A stretch of DNA of 64,000 nt from an uncultured Oscillospiraceae bacterium (GCA_958366985.1 CATXDC010000005.1:1-64000); one strand, 5' to 3'; counted from the first letter of the stretch, positions 1 to 8,767 are shown. Notes: a model not told the origin generated them from the letters alone. Program-made: numbers and translations.

Positions 1-20
1 TAAGGCCTTATAGGCCGCTC

Positions 21-52
21 GTCATGCCACCCCTCTTAGGGGTGGTCATGAC
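21..52. repeat. Near-perfect inverted repeat (hairpin)
   Basis: Left arm GTCATGCCACCCCT (21-34) pairs with right arm AGGGGTGGTCATGAC (38-52), with one bulged T and a 3-nt loop. The preceding bases 1-16 hold a second short symmetry (AAGGCCTT, TAGGCC). There is no U-run directly after it, so it is not a standard terminator. It could be the end of a small mobile element or a repeat lying upstream of the sigma-factor gene; the window edge prevents a decision. Confidence 0.6.
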
Positions 53-126
53 TAATAACGTGGGATTTTTGTTTTTTATGTGTATCATTAGATGACAGGG
101 GATTTTTGGGGAAAGGAGCAGAAAGT

Positions 127-669
127 ATGAGAGAAGAAGAAATAGTAAATTTGATTCGGCAGAAAAATCAAGACGGTATAAAAGAACTCTTGAGCTCCTA
201 TGGTTCCCTTATACGGTATGTTGTTTCACCTATTCTGACTGACGAACAGGATAGGGAAGACTGCGTTTCTGAAATTACTATGCGTATATGGGAACGGATA
301 GATTGCTATAATGAGGGGAAAGGGAGTCTTAAGGGCTGGATTACAGCAGTTTCCAGAAATGCGGCTTTAAACTTTACACGTAAGGCAAGATTCAGCGACT
401 CCATTGAAGAGATGGAGGAACATGTTCCATCATATGAACCAACCCCTGAGGAATCGGTTATTTTACAGGAGCGAAAAGCGGCTTTACTAGCTGCTTTAAG
501 TCAGCTTTCTGCCATGGAAAGAGAGCTTTTTTACAGAAAATATTATTACTTGCAGTCAACTGAACAGATAGCATCGGAGCTTAGTATGACTGTGCGTTCG
601 GTAGAGGGCAAACTTTACCGAATAAAGAAAAAACTTCGCAGAAAACTTGGAGGTGAAGAAAATGAGTGA
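127..669 (+). CDS. ECF-like RNA polymerase sigma factor
   Basis: A 180-residue sigma-70 family protein of ECF size. The N-terminal half looks like region 2 (the stretch with REDCVSEITMRIWERI and then LKGWITAVSRNAALNF). The C-terminal half looks like region 4, with a helix-turn-helix around STEQIASELSMTVRSVEGKL and a basic tail. The ATG at 127 is chosen over an in-frame TTG at 106 because AGGAG lies 8 nt upstream (114-118). The gene overlaps the next one by 8 nt, which suggests translational coupling with a membrane partner, the usual sigma/anti-sigma arrangement. Target promoters cannot be read from here. Confidence 0.85.
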   Translation: MREEEIVNLIRQKNQDGIKELLSSYGSLIRYVVSPILTDEQDREDCVSEITMRIWERIDCYNEGKGSLKGWITAVSRNAALNFTRKARFSDSIEEMEEHVPSYEPTPEESVILQERKAALLAALSQLSAMERELFYRKYYYLQSTEQIASELSMTVRSVEGKLYRIKKKLRRKLGGEENE

Positions 670-2209
670 TCAGAATATGTTTAATTCAAATGAGGAAAAA
701 ACAGAAAAAGAGTTTGAGAAAGATATACTTGATGCTTTGCCGGAAATCCCGCCGGCGGACATTCTCAAAAAAGTTATTCCGTGTAGGAGAGCCATGAATT
801 TTATTATTGCGGGATTAGCTTTATCGACAATAAGAATTAATTTGCTTTGGTTACAGTTTATTTTACCGTCACTGGGATTTATATTTCTCATTATAGGATT
901 TCGCACCCTTAGTTATGAAAATAGCTGGTTCAGATTATGTAAAATTTCCGCTGTTATTTTAAACATTTTTAATGTTTTCGATCTGGGAATAAATGCAACT
1001 ATTTATCATGAAGCGTTTTCTGCCTCTGTTTACGGAAGATCCTTGATGGTTATTAACGCTTTTGTCATGATACTATTCCTGATATTTTTTGCCGAAGGGC
1101 TGCGAGAACTTCAGCAAAAGGCGGGTATCAAACCCCATACGGGTTTCCTGATAATGATGATGCTGTGGTATTTTATAGCTGCATTTTTGGGATTTGTAGA
1201 GGCTGAAGTTGGTCTGTTAGGTTTTATATTTGTGATTTTATATATCCTGTTTCTCGTAAGTCTCAACAAAGTCGCCAAAGATCTTTACGCATCAGGATAT
1301 GCGATTAAGACAATGCCGGTAAAGATGTCTGATAAATGTATATACGCAATTGTATTATCTGCTGCGGTTGTTTCTATTTCCTGCGGACTCATTTTTTTCA
1401 ACAGCTACCCTATGGACTGGACTCCTGTACCTGAGAATGAACACAGTGAAGTAGAAGACATAAAAGCGCATCTTTTAAAACTGGGCTTTCCGGAAAATGT
1501 TCTCAACGATTTGAGCGACGAGGATATTACGTCTTGCAAGGGAGCTCTTGATTTAACAAAGAAAGTTGAAGAGGTGCCAATGAATAGCGGACGTGAAGTG
1601 GTTGAAAAAAAGCCGGGTAGGATAAGTTACAGTACCGTTTATGATGTAAAAGAACTTGTTGTGACCCATATTCTCATAAAACTTCCCAGCGATAATGAAA
1701 ATAAAATACGCTGGCGTGTGTTCCATTATTTTTATTGGAAGATAGATCCGGGATTCTGTGGAACAGATGTAATGGAAATCTGGACACCTAAAAATGATGT
1801 TGTCAATTCTTTCGAAATTACGTCTGATCTTACCGGAAGAGTTATGTATAACAAAGACGGTCAAAATTACAGTTCACCATATTATTCAGTTTCAAATAAG
1901 GTGATTGTCTCATCTTTTGGGTATGCACGCCGTTACGAGAATCCGTTTTTGGAGTTTTCGCTGCCCAAAGACGGCGATAGTAAACGCTTTTATGTTACCT
2001 ATGAATTTGAGCAGGTAGGTTCTCCTGTGATTATCAGCTGCTGGGTAAATTACGTACACCAGAAAAATATGTTTATGTATCCAGTTGTTACTGCTTCTGA
2101 ATTTCGTTCGGGAGGCAGCATATCAAACTTTAACTTCCGTGGAACACAAACTGCCATACAGGTTGACAGCGATAATATCCATGAGGATATGTGGGGTTCT
2201 CCCTTATGA
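662..2209 (+). CDS. Polytopic membrane protein, possible anti-sigma partner
   Basis: A 515-residue protein. It has a charged cytoplasmic N-terminus (about 45 residues), then several hydrophobic segments up to about residue 215, another near residues 225-245, and a long polar C-terminal region (about 260 residues) that is probably extracytoplasmic. The ATG at 662 has GGAGGT at 649-654; the upstream in-frame TTG at 647 would lie before that site. Its overlap with the sigma-factor gene suggests that it senses a signal and controls the sigma factor, but no classical zinc-binding anti-sigma motif is visible. I do not recognise the C-terminal domain. The anti-sigma role is inferred from position only. 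Confidence 0.6.
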   Translation: MSDQNMFNSNEEKTEKEFEKDILDALPEIPPADILKKVIPCRRAMNFIIAGLALSTIRINLLWLQFILPSLGFIFLIIGFRTLSYENSWFRLCKISAVILNIFNVFDLGINATIYHEAFSASVYGRSLMVINAFVMILFLIFFAEGLRELQQKAGIKPHTGFLIMMMLWYFIAAFLGFVEAEVGLLGFIFVILYILFLVSLNKVAKDLYASGYAIKTMPVKMSDKCIYAIVLSAAVVSISCGLIFFNSYPMDWTPVPENEHSEVEDIKAHLLKLGFPENVLNDLSDEDITSCKGALDLTKKVEEVPMNSGREVVEKKPGRISYSTVYDVKELVVTHILIKLPSDNENKIRWRVFHYFYWKIDPGFCGTDVMEIWTPKNDVVNSFEITSDLTGRVMYNKDGQNYSSPYYSVSNKVIVSSFGYARRYENPFLEFSLPKDGDSKRFYVTYEFEQVGSPVIISCWVNYVHQKNMFMYPVVTASEFRSGGSISNFNFRGTQTAIQVDSDNIHEDMWGSPL

Positions 2210-2220
2210 TTTAAACAGGA

Positions 2221-2255
2221 AAAATGCCGGAGCTTGTTCTCCGGCATTTTTCTTT
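2221..2255 (+). terminator. Rho-independent terminator
   Basis: AATGCCGGAG (2223-2232) pairs with CTCCGGCATT (2239-2248), followed by a T-run. It ends the sigma-factor/membrane-protein unit. Confidence 0.85.
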
Positions 2256-2266
2256 GTTCTGAAAAC

Positions 2267-2297
2267 AAAAAGCCTGACCGTTTCGGTCAGGCTTTTT
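2267..2297 (-). terminator. Terminator for the radical SAM gene (symmetrical)
   Basis: AAAAAGCCTGACC (2267-2279) pairs with GGTCAGGCTTTTT (2285-2297). The A- and T-runs on either side let it work in both directions between the convergent genes. Confidence 0.8.
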
Positions 2298-2316
2298 AAA
2301 GTGCAATCAGTATTTA

Positions 2317-3696
2317 TTATTTGTTCTGATACATTGTTGTGGGGTTGTTGTGCTTTTCGATATCTGTATCTGCCCAGATAGCGTCAGCAACAGGAGCCCA
2401 CTTCATAGCAAAGGGCTTTGTCTTTGCTATAAGGTCATCAACGCTTTCGGGAGCAAGCATCTCTGTTGAATGTGCTCCGGAACGCTCAACTGCGCCCTTG
2501 ATTGCCTCAGGATTGTCAAGAACAGGGCAGGGACGAAGGTGGTTGTTGTTCCAGGGCTGACCCTTATAGTACTCCATGAAGAGAGGTGACTGAAGAGCCT
2601 CAATGAGAGAGCAGTCCTTGATGTTGACGTTTGAGTAGTGAACGAATGCGCAGGGTTCAACGTCACCGTTAGCATTGATGTGGAGATAGTGACGTCCACC
2701 AGCTATGCAGCCCTGAACGTATTCACCATCATTCCAGAAGTCCATAAGGAAGATGGGCTTCTCATTTCTTGCTTTACGGATAAGCTCGTAAGCTCTCTTA
2801 CGCTGGTCAGCTGTTGCAACAAGGTCAACAACTGCATCCTTACCAACGGGCATGTATGTGAAGTACCATGCGAAGAGGCATCCTTTGTCAATAAGGAAGT
2901 CGATGTACTCAGAAGAGCAAACCTCTTCAACGTTCTTTGAATGATAGCATGCAGAGTAACCGAAGGGGATTCCAGCCTCTTTAAGAAGAGACATAGCGTG
3001 GATAACCTTCTGGTATGTACCCTTACCACGGCGCATATCTGTAGCATCCTCATAGCCCTCGATGCTGAAAGCGAGAACGAAGTTGCCGACTCTCTTGAGC
3101 TCTTTTACGAAAGCCTCGTCAACAAGTGTTCCGTTTGTGAAAGCGAGGAATGCACAGTCGGGGTTAGCTTCGCAAAGCTTGATGATATCATCCTTACGAA
3201 CAAGGGGCTCACCGCCGGAGAAGATGTACATGAATGTACCAAGCTGCTTACCTTCGCTGACTATTCTTGAAAGAACTTCATAGCTCAGGTTAGAGCCCTT
3301 ACCGTATTCAGCTGCCCAGCATCCTGTGCACTGAAGGTTACATGCTGCGGTAGGATCCATAAGTACTGCCCATGGAATATTACACTTATATTTTTCGATT
3401 GCCGCAGTTCTCAGGTCGTAGCTGTTCATGGCAATGTTGAGAAGTACCGGAACAAGCTTTTCGATTATTTCAGGGTCGATGTCTCTGAGAATGTTTTTAA
3501 AGAAAACCGTCCAGTTGTTGTTGGGGTCGTTAAGGGTTTTGTGAAGGCTTGCATATGTAACACGATTGACCTTTCTTCTGTCAGCCGCTTCAACAAGCTC
3601 CAGAATTTTCATAAGATTTTTATCGGGGTCTTTTCGTGCGTACTTTAACGCCTGCTTAATTGCAAATGCCGATGCACTTTCCTTAAGGGATCTCAT
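2317..3696 (-). CDS. Radical SAM protein
   Basis: A 459-residue protein. The radical SAM cluster motif CxxxCxxC is visible as C119, C123 and C126 (CNLQCTGC), preceded by a helical N-terminal part of about 100 residues. A GGEP motif follows (FSGGEPL), which is typical for SAM binding. A C-terminal stretch (about residues 330-355, CIAGG then EPCAF) has further cysteines, as in SPASM-like extensions that hold an extra Fe-S cluster. AGGAGG precedes the ATG. The gene stands alone with its own promoter (3760-3788). The substrate cannot be predicted: no peptide precursor or partner gene sits beside it. Confidence 0.85.
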   Translation of the reverse strand: MRSLKESASAFAIKQALKYARKDPDKNLMKILELVEAADRRKVNRVTYASLHKTLNDPNNNWTVFFKNILRDIDPEIIEKLVPVLLNIAMNSYDLRTAAIEKYKCNIPWAVLMDPTAACNLQCTGCWAAEYGKGSNLSYEVLSRIVSEGKQLGTFMYIFSGGEPLVRKDDIIKLCEANPDCAFLAFTNGTLVDEAFVKELKRVGNFVLAFSIEGYEDATDMRRGKGTYQKVIHAMSLLKEAGIPFGYSACYHSKNVEEVCSSEYIDFLIDKGCLFAWYFTYMPVGKDAVVDLVATADQRKRAYELIRKARNEKPIFLMDFWNDGEYVQGCIAGGRHYLHINANGDVEPCAFVHYSNVNIKDCSLIEALQSPLFMEYYKGQPWNNNHLRPCPVLDNPEAIKGAVERSGAHSTEMLAPESVDDLIAKTKPFAMKWAPVADAIWADTDIEKHNNPTTMYQNK

Positions 3697-3759
3697 AATT
3701 TCTTAGCCTCCTACTAAAATAAACAGCGCCACCATATATTGGGGCACTTAACGAAAGTA

Positions 3760-3788
3760 AGTATACGCTATTTGTGGAAAACTGTCAA
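3760..3788 (-). promoter_or_regulatory. Sigma-A promoter of the radical SAM gene
   Basis: Read on the minus strand: TTGACA (3788-3783), a 17-bp spacer, TATACT (3765-3760). Confidence 0.8.
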
Positions 3789-3904
3789 TAAACGTGCAGT
3801 AAAATTTATCTGATATTAAAATTTGTAAATCTTTTGTAATCTTTTTAGTGGATTGTGCAACATGAAATCAGGACAAAAATCAGTTTAAAATGCAGCATTA
3901 TGTA

Positions 3905-3930
3905 TGAGAGTCCCATTAATGGGACTCTCA
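3905..3930. repeat. Perfect 26-bp palindrome
   Basis: TGAGAGTCCCATTAATGGGA followed by CTCTCA reads identically on both strands without a gap. It lies in the 344-bp divergent region between the radical SAM gene and the small-protein operon, about 65 bp upstream of the SOS box. A gapless palindrome suits a dimeric DNA-binding protein better than a hairpin terminator. Confidence 0.8.
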
Positions 3931-3993
3931 CGAAAATTTTAATTAAAATCCATTGCAACCTCCGAAAAAAACGTGTATTGTATAAATTACTAA

Positions 3994-4007
3994 CGAACAT
4001 TTGTTCG
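3994..4007. promoter_or_regulatory. LexA-like SOS box
   Basis: CGAACATTTGTTCG agrees with the Gram-positive LexA consensus CGAACRNRYGTTYG at every constrained position but one, and it has perfect outer arms (CGAAC / GTTCG). A TATAAA sequence at 3981-3986 ends 7 bp before it, so bound LexA would cover the likely transcription start. A convincing -35 element is not clear (TTGCAA at 3953 lies too far away). The next gene starts at 4041. Confidence 0.7.
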
Positions 4008-4040
4008 AAAAGATACAGGAAGATTTCAAAGGAGGCAGAA

Positions 4041-4244
4041 ATGACACTTGCTGAAATGGGTGAGGAATATCTGAGACAGGCTGCGGTTATCCGAGAGAGA
4101 GTAACCCAGCTTAGAAAGCAGGTATCGCGTATGAGCGGTTTGGAGCTTTACCGCACAAGAGGCGACATTCTGCGGCTTTACGCCATTGCCCGTGATCTCA
4201 AAGATACCGGAGAATATCTTTTACATTATTATGAAGAGGAGTAG
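4041..4244 (+). CDS. Small helical protein, first gene of a possible SOS operon
   Basis: A 67-residue charged, probably fully helical protein with a coiled-coil-like pattern (LRQAAVIRERVTQLRKQVSR). The ATG at 4041 follows GGAGG at 4031-4035; longer upstream in-frame readings run through the promoter and the LexA-like box and have no ribosome site. It sits 6 nt before a sigma-region-4-like gene, so the two are surely cotranscribed. I do not recognise a named family. A partner or adaptor role for the downstream DNA-binding protein is inference. Confidence 0.7.
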   Translation: MTLAEMGEEYLRQAAVIRERVTQLRKQVSRMSGLELYRTRGDILRLYAIARDLKDTGEYLLHYYEEE

Positions 4245-4250
4245 TGCAAT

Positions 4251-4562
4251 ATGCGTACAAGTTTAGGCCTTGATGACTGTTGGCAGCAGAAGCCGGATTT
4301 TGCTGATTTGTTTTTTGAGGAAAGCAATTCGGCAATGCTCAGAAAAGCATCTTCTATGATTGGAAAAGTTATTGCAGCGGAGCTCACAGAACGACAAAGG
4401 CAGTGCTTGTCTCTGTATTACTTTAATGGGCTGACAATGCCCGAGATAGCGTCAGAGCTTGGAATCAATAAATCCAGTGTATCAAGAGCCATAGCGAGAG
4501 CCAAAATGAGAATTGAGCGGTCAATGAAATATGCAATGCAGATGAATGTTGAAAAACTTTAA
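4251..4562 (+). CDS. Sigma-70 region 4-like DNA-binding protein
   Basis: A 103-residue protein. The C-terminal half is a clear sigma region 4 helix-turn-helix: LTERQRQCLSLYYFNGLTMP, then EIASELGINKSSVSRAIARA. There is no region 2, so it cannot be a complete sigma factor. It may be a region-4 regulator or a remnant such as those in phage-like and YlxM-type proteins. The N-terminal 45 residues are unassigned. It is the second gene of the unit behind the LexA-like box at 3994-4007, which suggests expression after DNA damage. Confidence 0.8.
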   Translation: MRTSLGLDDCWQQKPDFADLFFEESNSAMLRKASSMIGKVIAAELTERQRQCLSLYYFNGLTMPEIASELGINKSSVSRAIARAKMRIERSMKYAMQMNVEKL

Positions 4563-4565
4563 ATA

Positions 4566-4610
4566 TTCCCCGCAGAAGGATAAAATTACCTCTTGCGGGG
4601 AAATTATTTT
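4566..4610 (+). terminator. Terminator after the sigma-like gene
   Basis: TTCCCCGCA (4566-4574) pairs with TGCGGGGAA (4594-4602), followed by ATTATTTT. Confidence 0.75.
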
Positions 4611-4652
4611 ATATGCAGTTTTTAATGAAAATGTGTCAAAGCTATTATGGGA

Positions 4653-4681
4653 TTGAAATTTTTTCCTTTATGGTTTAAAAT
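4653..4681 (+). promoter_or_regulatory. Promoter of the CofE-like gene
   Basis: TTGAAA (4653-4658), a 17-bp spacer, TAAAAT (4676-4681). Confidence 0.6.
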
Positions 4682-4729
4682 GTTGCTGTGAATGTAAAAA
4701 TAATATCTTTTAGATGAGAGGTAACTATA

Positions 4730-5437
4730 ATGGACATAAGCGAGCTTAAACCTAATCAGAATAAAAAACTTGAAATTACCACCAAGGATTACGGTACCTA
4801 TGCAAGATATCCTGTAAAGACCCATGTTGTAGTAAAAGGAGACAGCCTTACTGAGATTATGGATAAATATGTAAAGCCCTATCTCAGCGACGGCGATATG
4901 ATATTTATCAGTGAAAAGATAGTTGCAATAAGCCAGGGCAGAGCTTTTGATATTGACGATATTCAGCCCTCAAAGCTTGCAAATTTCCTGTGTAAGTTCG
5001 TATATAAATCACCTTACGGAATCGGACTTGGCAGTCCCTGGACAATGGAACTTGCCCTTCGTGATGTAGGAGCTCCCAAAATCCTTTTTGCAGCCGCATG
5101 TTCAGCTCTTACAAAGCCCTTTGGCGTAAGAGGTGTTTTCTATAAAATTGTCGGCACAAAGGCAAGAGCTATTGACGGTCCCTGCGACTGCACACTTCCG
5201 CCCTATAACCACTATGCAAAGCTTGCTCCTCTGCATCCCGAAAAAGTGGCTCAGGAGCTTAGTGATTATACAGGCTGCGAAGTTGCCGTTATGGATGCCA
5301 ACGACCTTGGCAGAGAGGTTCTCGGTGTTTCAAAGAATATCACAGTTGATATGTGCAAGCAGATCTTTGACGATAACCCTCTTGGTCAGTCCTCTGAGCA
5401 GACTCCCATCGCTATTGTAAGAAAAATTGCCGATTAA
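4730..5437 (+). CDS. CofE-like protein (F420-0:gamma-glutamyl ligase family)
   Basis: A 235-residue protein of the family named after coenzyme F420-0:L-glutamate ligase. Motifs include GDMIFISEKIVAISQGR near residue 60 and AIDGPCDCTLPPYN in the middle. The C-terminal part VAVMDANDLGREVLGVS fits the acidic metal-binding end of the fold. Clostridia of this type are not known to make F420, so the natural substrate is probably another molecule. The gene is alone, with its own promoter and terminator, and its neighbours give no clue. Confidence 0.75.
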   Translation: MDISELKPNQNKKLEITTKDYGTYARYPVKTHVVVKGDSLTEIMDKYVKPYLSDGDMIFISEKIVAISQGRAFDIDDIQPSKLANFLCKFVYKSPYGIGLGSPWTMELALRDVGAPKILFAAACSALTKPFGVRGVFYKIVGTKARAIDGPCDCTLPPYNHYAKLAPLHPEKVAQELSDYTGCEVAVMDANDLGREVLGVSKNITVDMCKQIFDDNPLGQSSEQTPIAIVRKIAD

Positions 5438-5452
5438 TTTTAATTTAGATAT

Positions 5453-5486
5453 AAAAAATCCTCTTCGTTTAGAAGAGGATTTTTTT
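5453..5486. terminator. Bidirectional terminator between convergent genes
   Basis: AAAAAATCCTCTTC (5453-5466) pairs with GAAGAGGATTTTTTT (5472-5486). It serves both the CofE-like gene and the GH29 gene. Confidence 0.85.
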
Positions 5487-5495
5487 GTATCTGTT

Positions 5496-7064
5496 TTACT
5501 GAGCTTTTTGAATTTTCTGAATTTTTTCCCAGGCTTCCATAAGGCATTCTATGTCTTTCGGTTCCTGCTTTCCGTATATGTTAGGTGCGACATTTACTAC
5601 AAGAACATTGTCCTGAGAGGTTAAATGCAAATATTTTTCGCATATAAAGTCCGCTCCTACAAGCTTGTCGGATGTATATGCCGGATCCCAGAACCAGTTT
5701 TTCATATCTCTTACACAGATTGTCGCTTCAAAAGGAAGATAATACTTTTTAAATCCGTGACGGTAAATTTTAGGATCGTCTTTTTTGGTGAAAAACGGAT
5801 CAAGAAGTCTGAAATCGCTGGGGAAATAGCGCATAGGCATATTTTCTTTGTACTTATCGGGACGATATTTTTTGCTGTTTGTGTTTTTGGAATTATATCT
5901 GCCGATTGTACAGTTTACACCGACTGCTATATCAGGCTGAAGGTTCTTTATATGCTCGTAAACTTCGGGAAGCATCCATCTGTCGCCTTTTTTATCCCAT
6001 CCGCCGTCAAACCACAGTTCACAGATTTTGCCGTATCTGCCGTCTAAAAGCTCTGTAAGCTGAGTTTTCATGTAATCCGTATATGCTCTGTCGTCTTTGT
6101 AGCAGGGCTCATGTCTGTCCCAAAGGGAGTAATAAAGACCAAGCTGAATACCGTATTTTTCACAGGCTTCAGCGGCAGCAGCTACAACGTCGGTTTTGTT
6201 CGGTGAGTACTTTACGCTGTAAGAGGTTGTGTCAGTATCCCACAGACAGAAACCGTCGTGATGCTTTGTAATGAGAATTATGTACGTCATTCCGCATTTT
6301 TTTGCATTTGCAACCCATGAATCAACGTCTACTTCAGGGGGATTATAGCTCTCAACAGGTAATGTGCCGTCTGACCACTCAGTGTCATTAAAAGTGTTTA
6401 TTCCGAAATGAATAAACATTCCGTATTTTCTTTCAATCATAAGTTTCTGAATACGGTTTGGTTCAGTTGAAGGTGATAAAAGCATATTTAGTCTCCTTTT
6501 TGATGCTTTGCATTGATGACTTAAAATTATGTAAAAACCGGAAATCAAAAGTGTTATGCAGAGGAAGAAACCCATAAGAAAGTATGCTTCTCCGCAGTTA
6601 ATTGCTTTTATATTCAAAAAATCATTGAAAATATCCAGCTTATTTTTCCCAAAATCAATATTTCCCGATGCGGCTTGAGATGAAATAGCTGATACTCCGA
6701 TTGCAGATAATACCAGACTCACCAAACCAGAAATTGAAAAGGCTATATTGAATTTACAAGATTTTTTTAGTAATGAAAAAATCAAAATAAGTGCTGTAAA
6801 TATTATCGCAAGGCAAAGAGATATAAAGGCAAGGAGAAATTCAGGCTGGAAATTTGAATATTCGGAATTATTAAACAAGTTGTCCATAAATCTTCCGAAA
6901 GCACCGTCATTGAACAAATTAATTATATCATGGAGAGTATATCCGATAACAGTGGTGCTGTCTTCCATAGGAGAACTTATAACGATAAATATAGAAGATA
7001 AAAATACGGAGAGAAGTGCGGCAATTCCCGAAAATACGGAAATTGCCCTATATAAAGTTTTCAT
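5496..7064 (-). CDS. Membrane domain fused to GH29 alpha-L-fucosidase-like enzyme
   Basis: A 522-residue continuous frame with two unlike halves. Residues 1 to about 190 carry four hydrophobic segments and resemble a stand-alone small membrane protein. From about residue 194 a complete GH29 domain follows: MFIHFGINTF, then TKHHDGFCLWDTDTTSYSV, then ELWFDGGWD, whose Asp near residue 350 is the family nucleophile position. At the junction an internal AAGGAG sits 7 nt before an in-frame ATG at 6485-6483, exactly where the GH29 domain begins, so the enzyme can probably also be made alone as a 329-residue cytoplasmic protein. I chose the ATG at 7064 (AGAGGTG upstream) over 7082. The gene lies 33 nt after glnS. 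Confidence 0.8.
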   Translation of the reverse strand: MKTLYRAISVFSGIAALLSVFLSSIFIVISSPMEDSTTVIGYTLHDIINLFNDGAFGRFMDNLFNNSEYSNFQPEFLLAFISLCLAIIFTALILIFSLLKKSCKFNIAFSISGLVSLVLSAIGVSAISSQAASGNIDFGKNKLDIFNDFLNIKAINCGEAYFLMGFFLCITLLISGFYIILSHQCKASKRRLNMLLSPSTEPNRIQKLMIERKYGMFIHFGINTFNDTEWSDGTLPVESYNPPEVDVDSWVANAKKCGMTYIILITKHHDGFCLWDTDTTSYSVKYSPNKTDVVAAAAEACEKYGIQLGLYYSLWDRHEPCYKDDRAYTDYMKTQLTELLDGRYGKICELWFDGGWDKKGDRWMLPEVYEHIKNLQPDIAVGVNCTIGRYNSKNTNSKKYRPDKYKENMPMRYFPSDFRLLDPFFTKKDDPKIYRHGFKKYYLPFEATICVRDMKNWFWDPAYTSDKLVGADFICEKYLHLTSQDNVLVVNVAPNIYGKQEPKDIECLMEAWEKIQKIQKAQ

Positions 7065-7097
7065 GAAAACACCTCTGAACATCGTAAGCGTCTTGGC

Positions 7098-8762
7098 TTA
7101 TTTTTTCCAGGAGGAATTAAGTGCCACAGTGCGGTTGAATATGAGCTTTCCGGGAGCAGAATCTTTATCTACACAGTAATATCCCTGACGCATGAACTGG
7201 AAAGTATCTCCGGGCTTTGCATCTTTGAGTCCGCCCTCGATAAGGCAGTCTGAGAGAACTGTAAGGGAATCAGGATTGAGATTCTCGGTAAAGGAACCAT
7301 TTGTCTCATCTGACGGATTCTCAGCATTGAAAAGTCTGTCATAAAGACGGACTTCTGCTTTTACGCTGTCTGCTGCGCTTACCCAGTGAAGAGTTCCCTT
7401 TACCTTTCTGCCGTCGGGGGATTCTCCGCCCTTTGAAAGGGGATCATATGTGCAGTGAAGGCAGGTGACGTTTCCGTTTTCATCTGTTTCATAGCTTTCG
7501 CACTTTACAAAGTATGCGCCTTTAAGTCTTACCTCGTTGCCGGGGAAGAGACGGAAATACTTCTTAACAGGCTCTGCCATGAAGTCTTCCTGCTCAACAT
7601 AGATTTCACGGGAGAAAGTCATCTCTCTTGTGCCGAGTTCAGGCTTATCAGGATGAACTGCCACGGTGATTTTTTCAGTTTCATCTTCGGGATAATTGTC
7701 GATTATTACTTTAAGAGGTCTTAAAACAGCCATGGCTCTGGGAGCGTTTGCGTTAAGGTTATCTCTTACGCAGGCTTCAAGAAGACCGTAGTCAACAACA
7801 CTGTAAGCCTTGCTTACGCCGATTCTGTCGCAGAAATCACGGATAGCGGCAGCGGGATAGCCTCTTCTTCTCATTCCGCAGAGAGTTGCCATTCTCGGGT
7901 CATCCCAGCCGGAAAGAATATTATCTGTAACAAGCTTTAAGCATTTGCGCTTGCTTGTAAGGCAGTAGTTGAGGTTAAGTCTTGCAAACTCAATCTGACG
8001 TGGAGGGGTGGGGATATTCAATTCTCTCAGGAACCAGTCGTAAAGGGGACGATGGTTCTCGAATTCAAGAGAGCAAAGTGAATGGGTTACGCCCTCTTTA
8101 GCGTCTGAAAGTGGATGTGCAAAGTCATACATGGGATATACGCACCATTTATCACCTGTTCTGTGGTGATGAACATGAGCTATGCGGTAAATAACCGGGT
8201 CACGCATATTGAGGTTTGGGGAAGCCATGTCGATTTTTGCACGAAGAACCATAGCTCCGTTGGGGAATTCGCCTGCTGTCATTCTCTTAAACAGGTCAAG
8301 GCTTTCCTCTTTGGGACGGTTTCTGTAAGGACTTTCCTTTCCGGGCTCTGTGAGAGTTCCTCTGTACTCTCTTATTTCATCGGCGGAAAGCTCATCCACA
8401 TAGGCTTTGTCGAGCTCTATGAGCTTTATAGCGCATTCATGGATAAAATCAAAGTAATCAGATGCGAAATAGAGGTTGTCCCAGTTGAAACCGAGCCATT
8501 TGATATCCTCTTTTATGCTTTCAACATACTCTACATCCTCTTTTGTGGGGTTTGTGTCGTCAAGACGCAGGTTGCATGTTCCGCCGTATTTTGCGGCGGT
8601 TGCAAAGTTTATGCATATTGCCTTTGCGTGACCTATATGAAGATAGCCGTTTGGCTCAGGAGGAAAACGGGTCTGAACCTTTGTGTAAACTCCATTTTCA
8701 AGGTCTTCATCTATAAAGTCGTGTATAAAATTAGATGTATTTTCTTTTATAATCTCTTCCAT
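7098..8762 (-). CDS. glnS: Glutamine--tRNA ligase
   Basis: A 554-residue class I synthetase. The HIGH motif appears as [15 protein letters not shown] near residue 35, preceded by RFPPEPNG, which is typical of GlnRS. The KMSKS-like loop reads TSKRKCLKL. The C-terminal beta-barrel anticodon-binding domains are present (length as in E. coli GlnRS). The ATG at 8762 follows GGAGAGGAA inside the end of gltX; a longer frame from 8786 lies within gltX and lacks a site. Many Firmicutes lack GlnRS and use GatCAB; this one sits directly behind gltX, so both enzymes are made from one operon. Confidence 0.95.
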   Translation of the reverse strand: MEEIIKENTSNFIHDFIDEDLENGVYTKVQTRFPPEPNGYLHIGHAKAICINFATAAKYGGTCNLRLDDTNPTKEDVEYVESIKEDIKWLGFNWDNLYFASDYFDFIHECAIKLIELDKAYVDELSADEIREYRGTLTEPGKESPYRNRPKEESLDLFKRMTAGEFPNGAMVLRAKIDMASPNLNMRDPVIYRIAHVHHHRTGDKWCVYPMYDFAHPLSDAKEGVTHSLCSLEFENHRPLYDWFLRELNIPTPPRQIEFARLNLNYCLTSKRKCLKLVTDNILSGWDDPRMATLCGMRRRGYPAAAIRDFCDRIGVSKAYSVVDYGLLEACVRDNLNANAPRAMAVLRPLKVIIDNYPEDETEKITVAVHPDKPELGTREMTFSREIYVEQEDFMAEPVKKYFRLFPGNEVRLKGAYFVKCESYETDENGNVTCLHCTYDPLSKGGESPDGRKVKGTLHWVSAADSVKAEVRLYDRLFNAENPSDETNGSFTENLNPDSLTVLSDCLIEGGLKDAKPGDTFQFMRQGYYCVDKDSAPGKLIFNRTVALNSSWKK

Positions 8763-8767
8763 TGCTC

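Noticed and set aside
647..661. TTG start 5 codons upstream of the membrane-protein ATG
   Set aside because: It lies before the GGAGGT ribosome site that clearly serves the ATG at 662.
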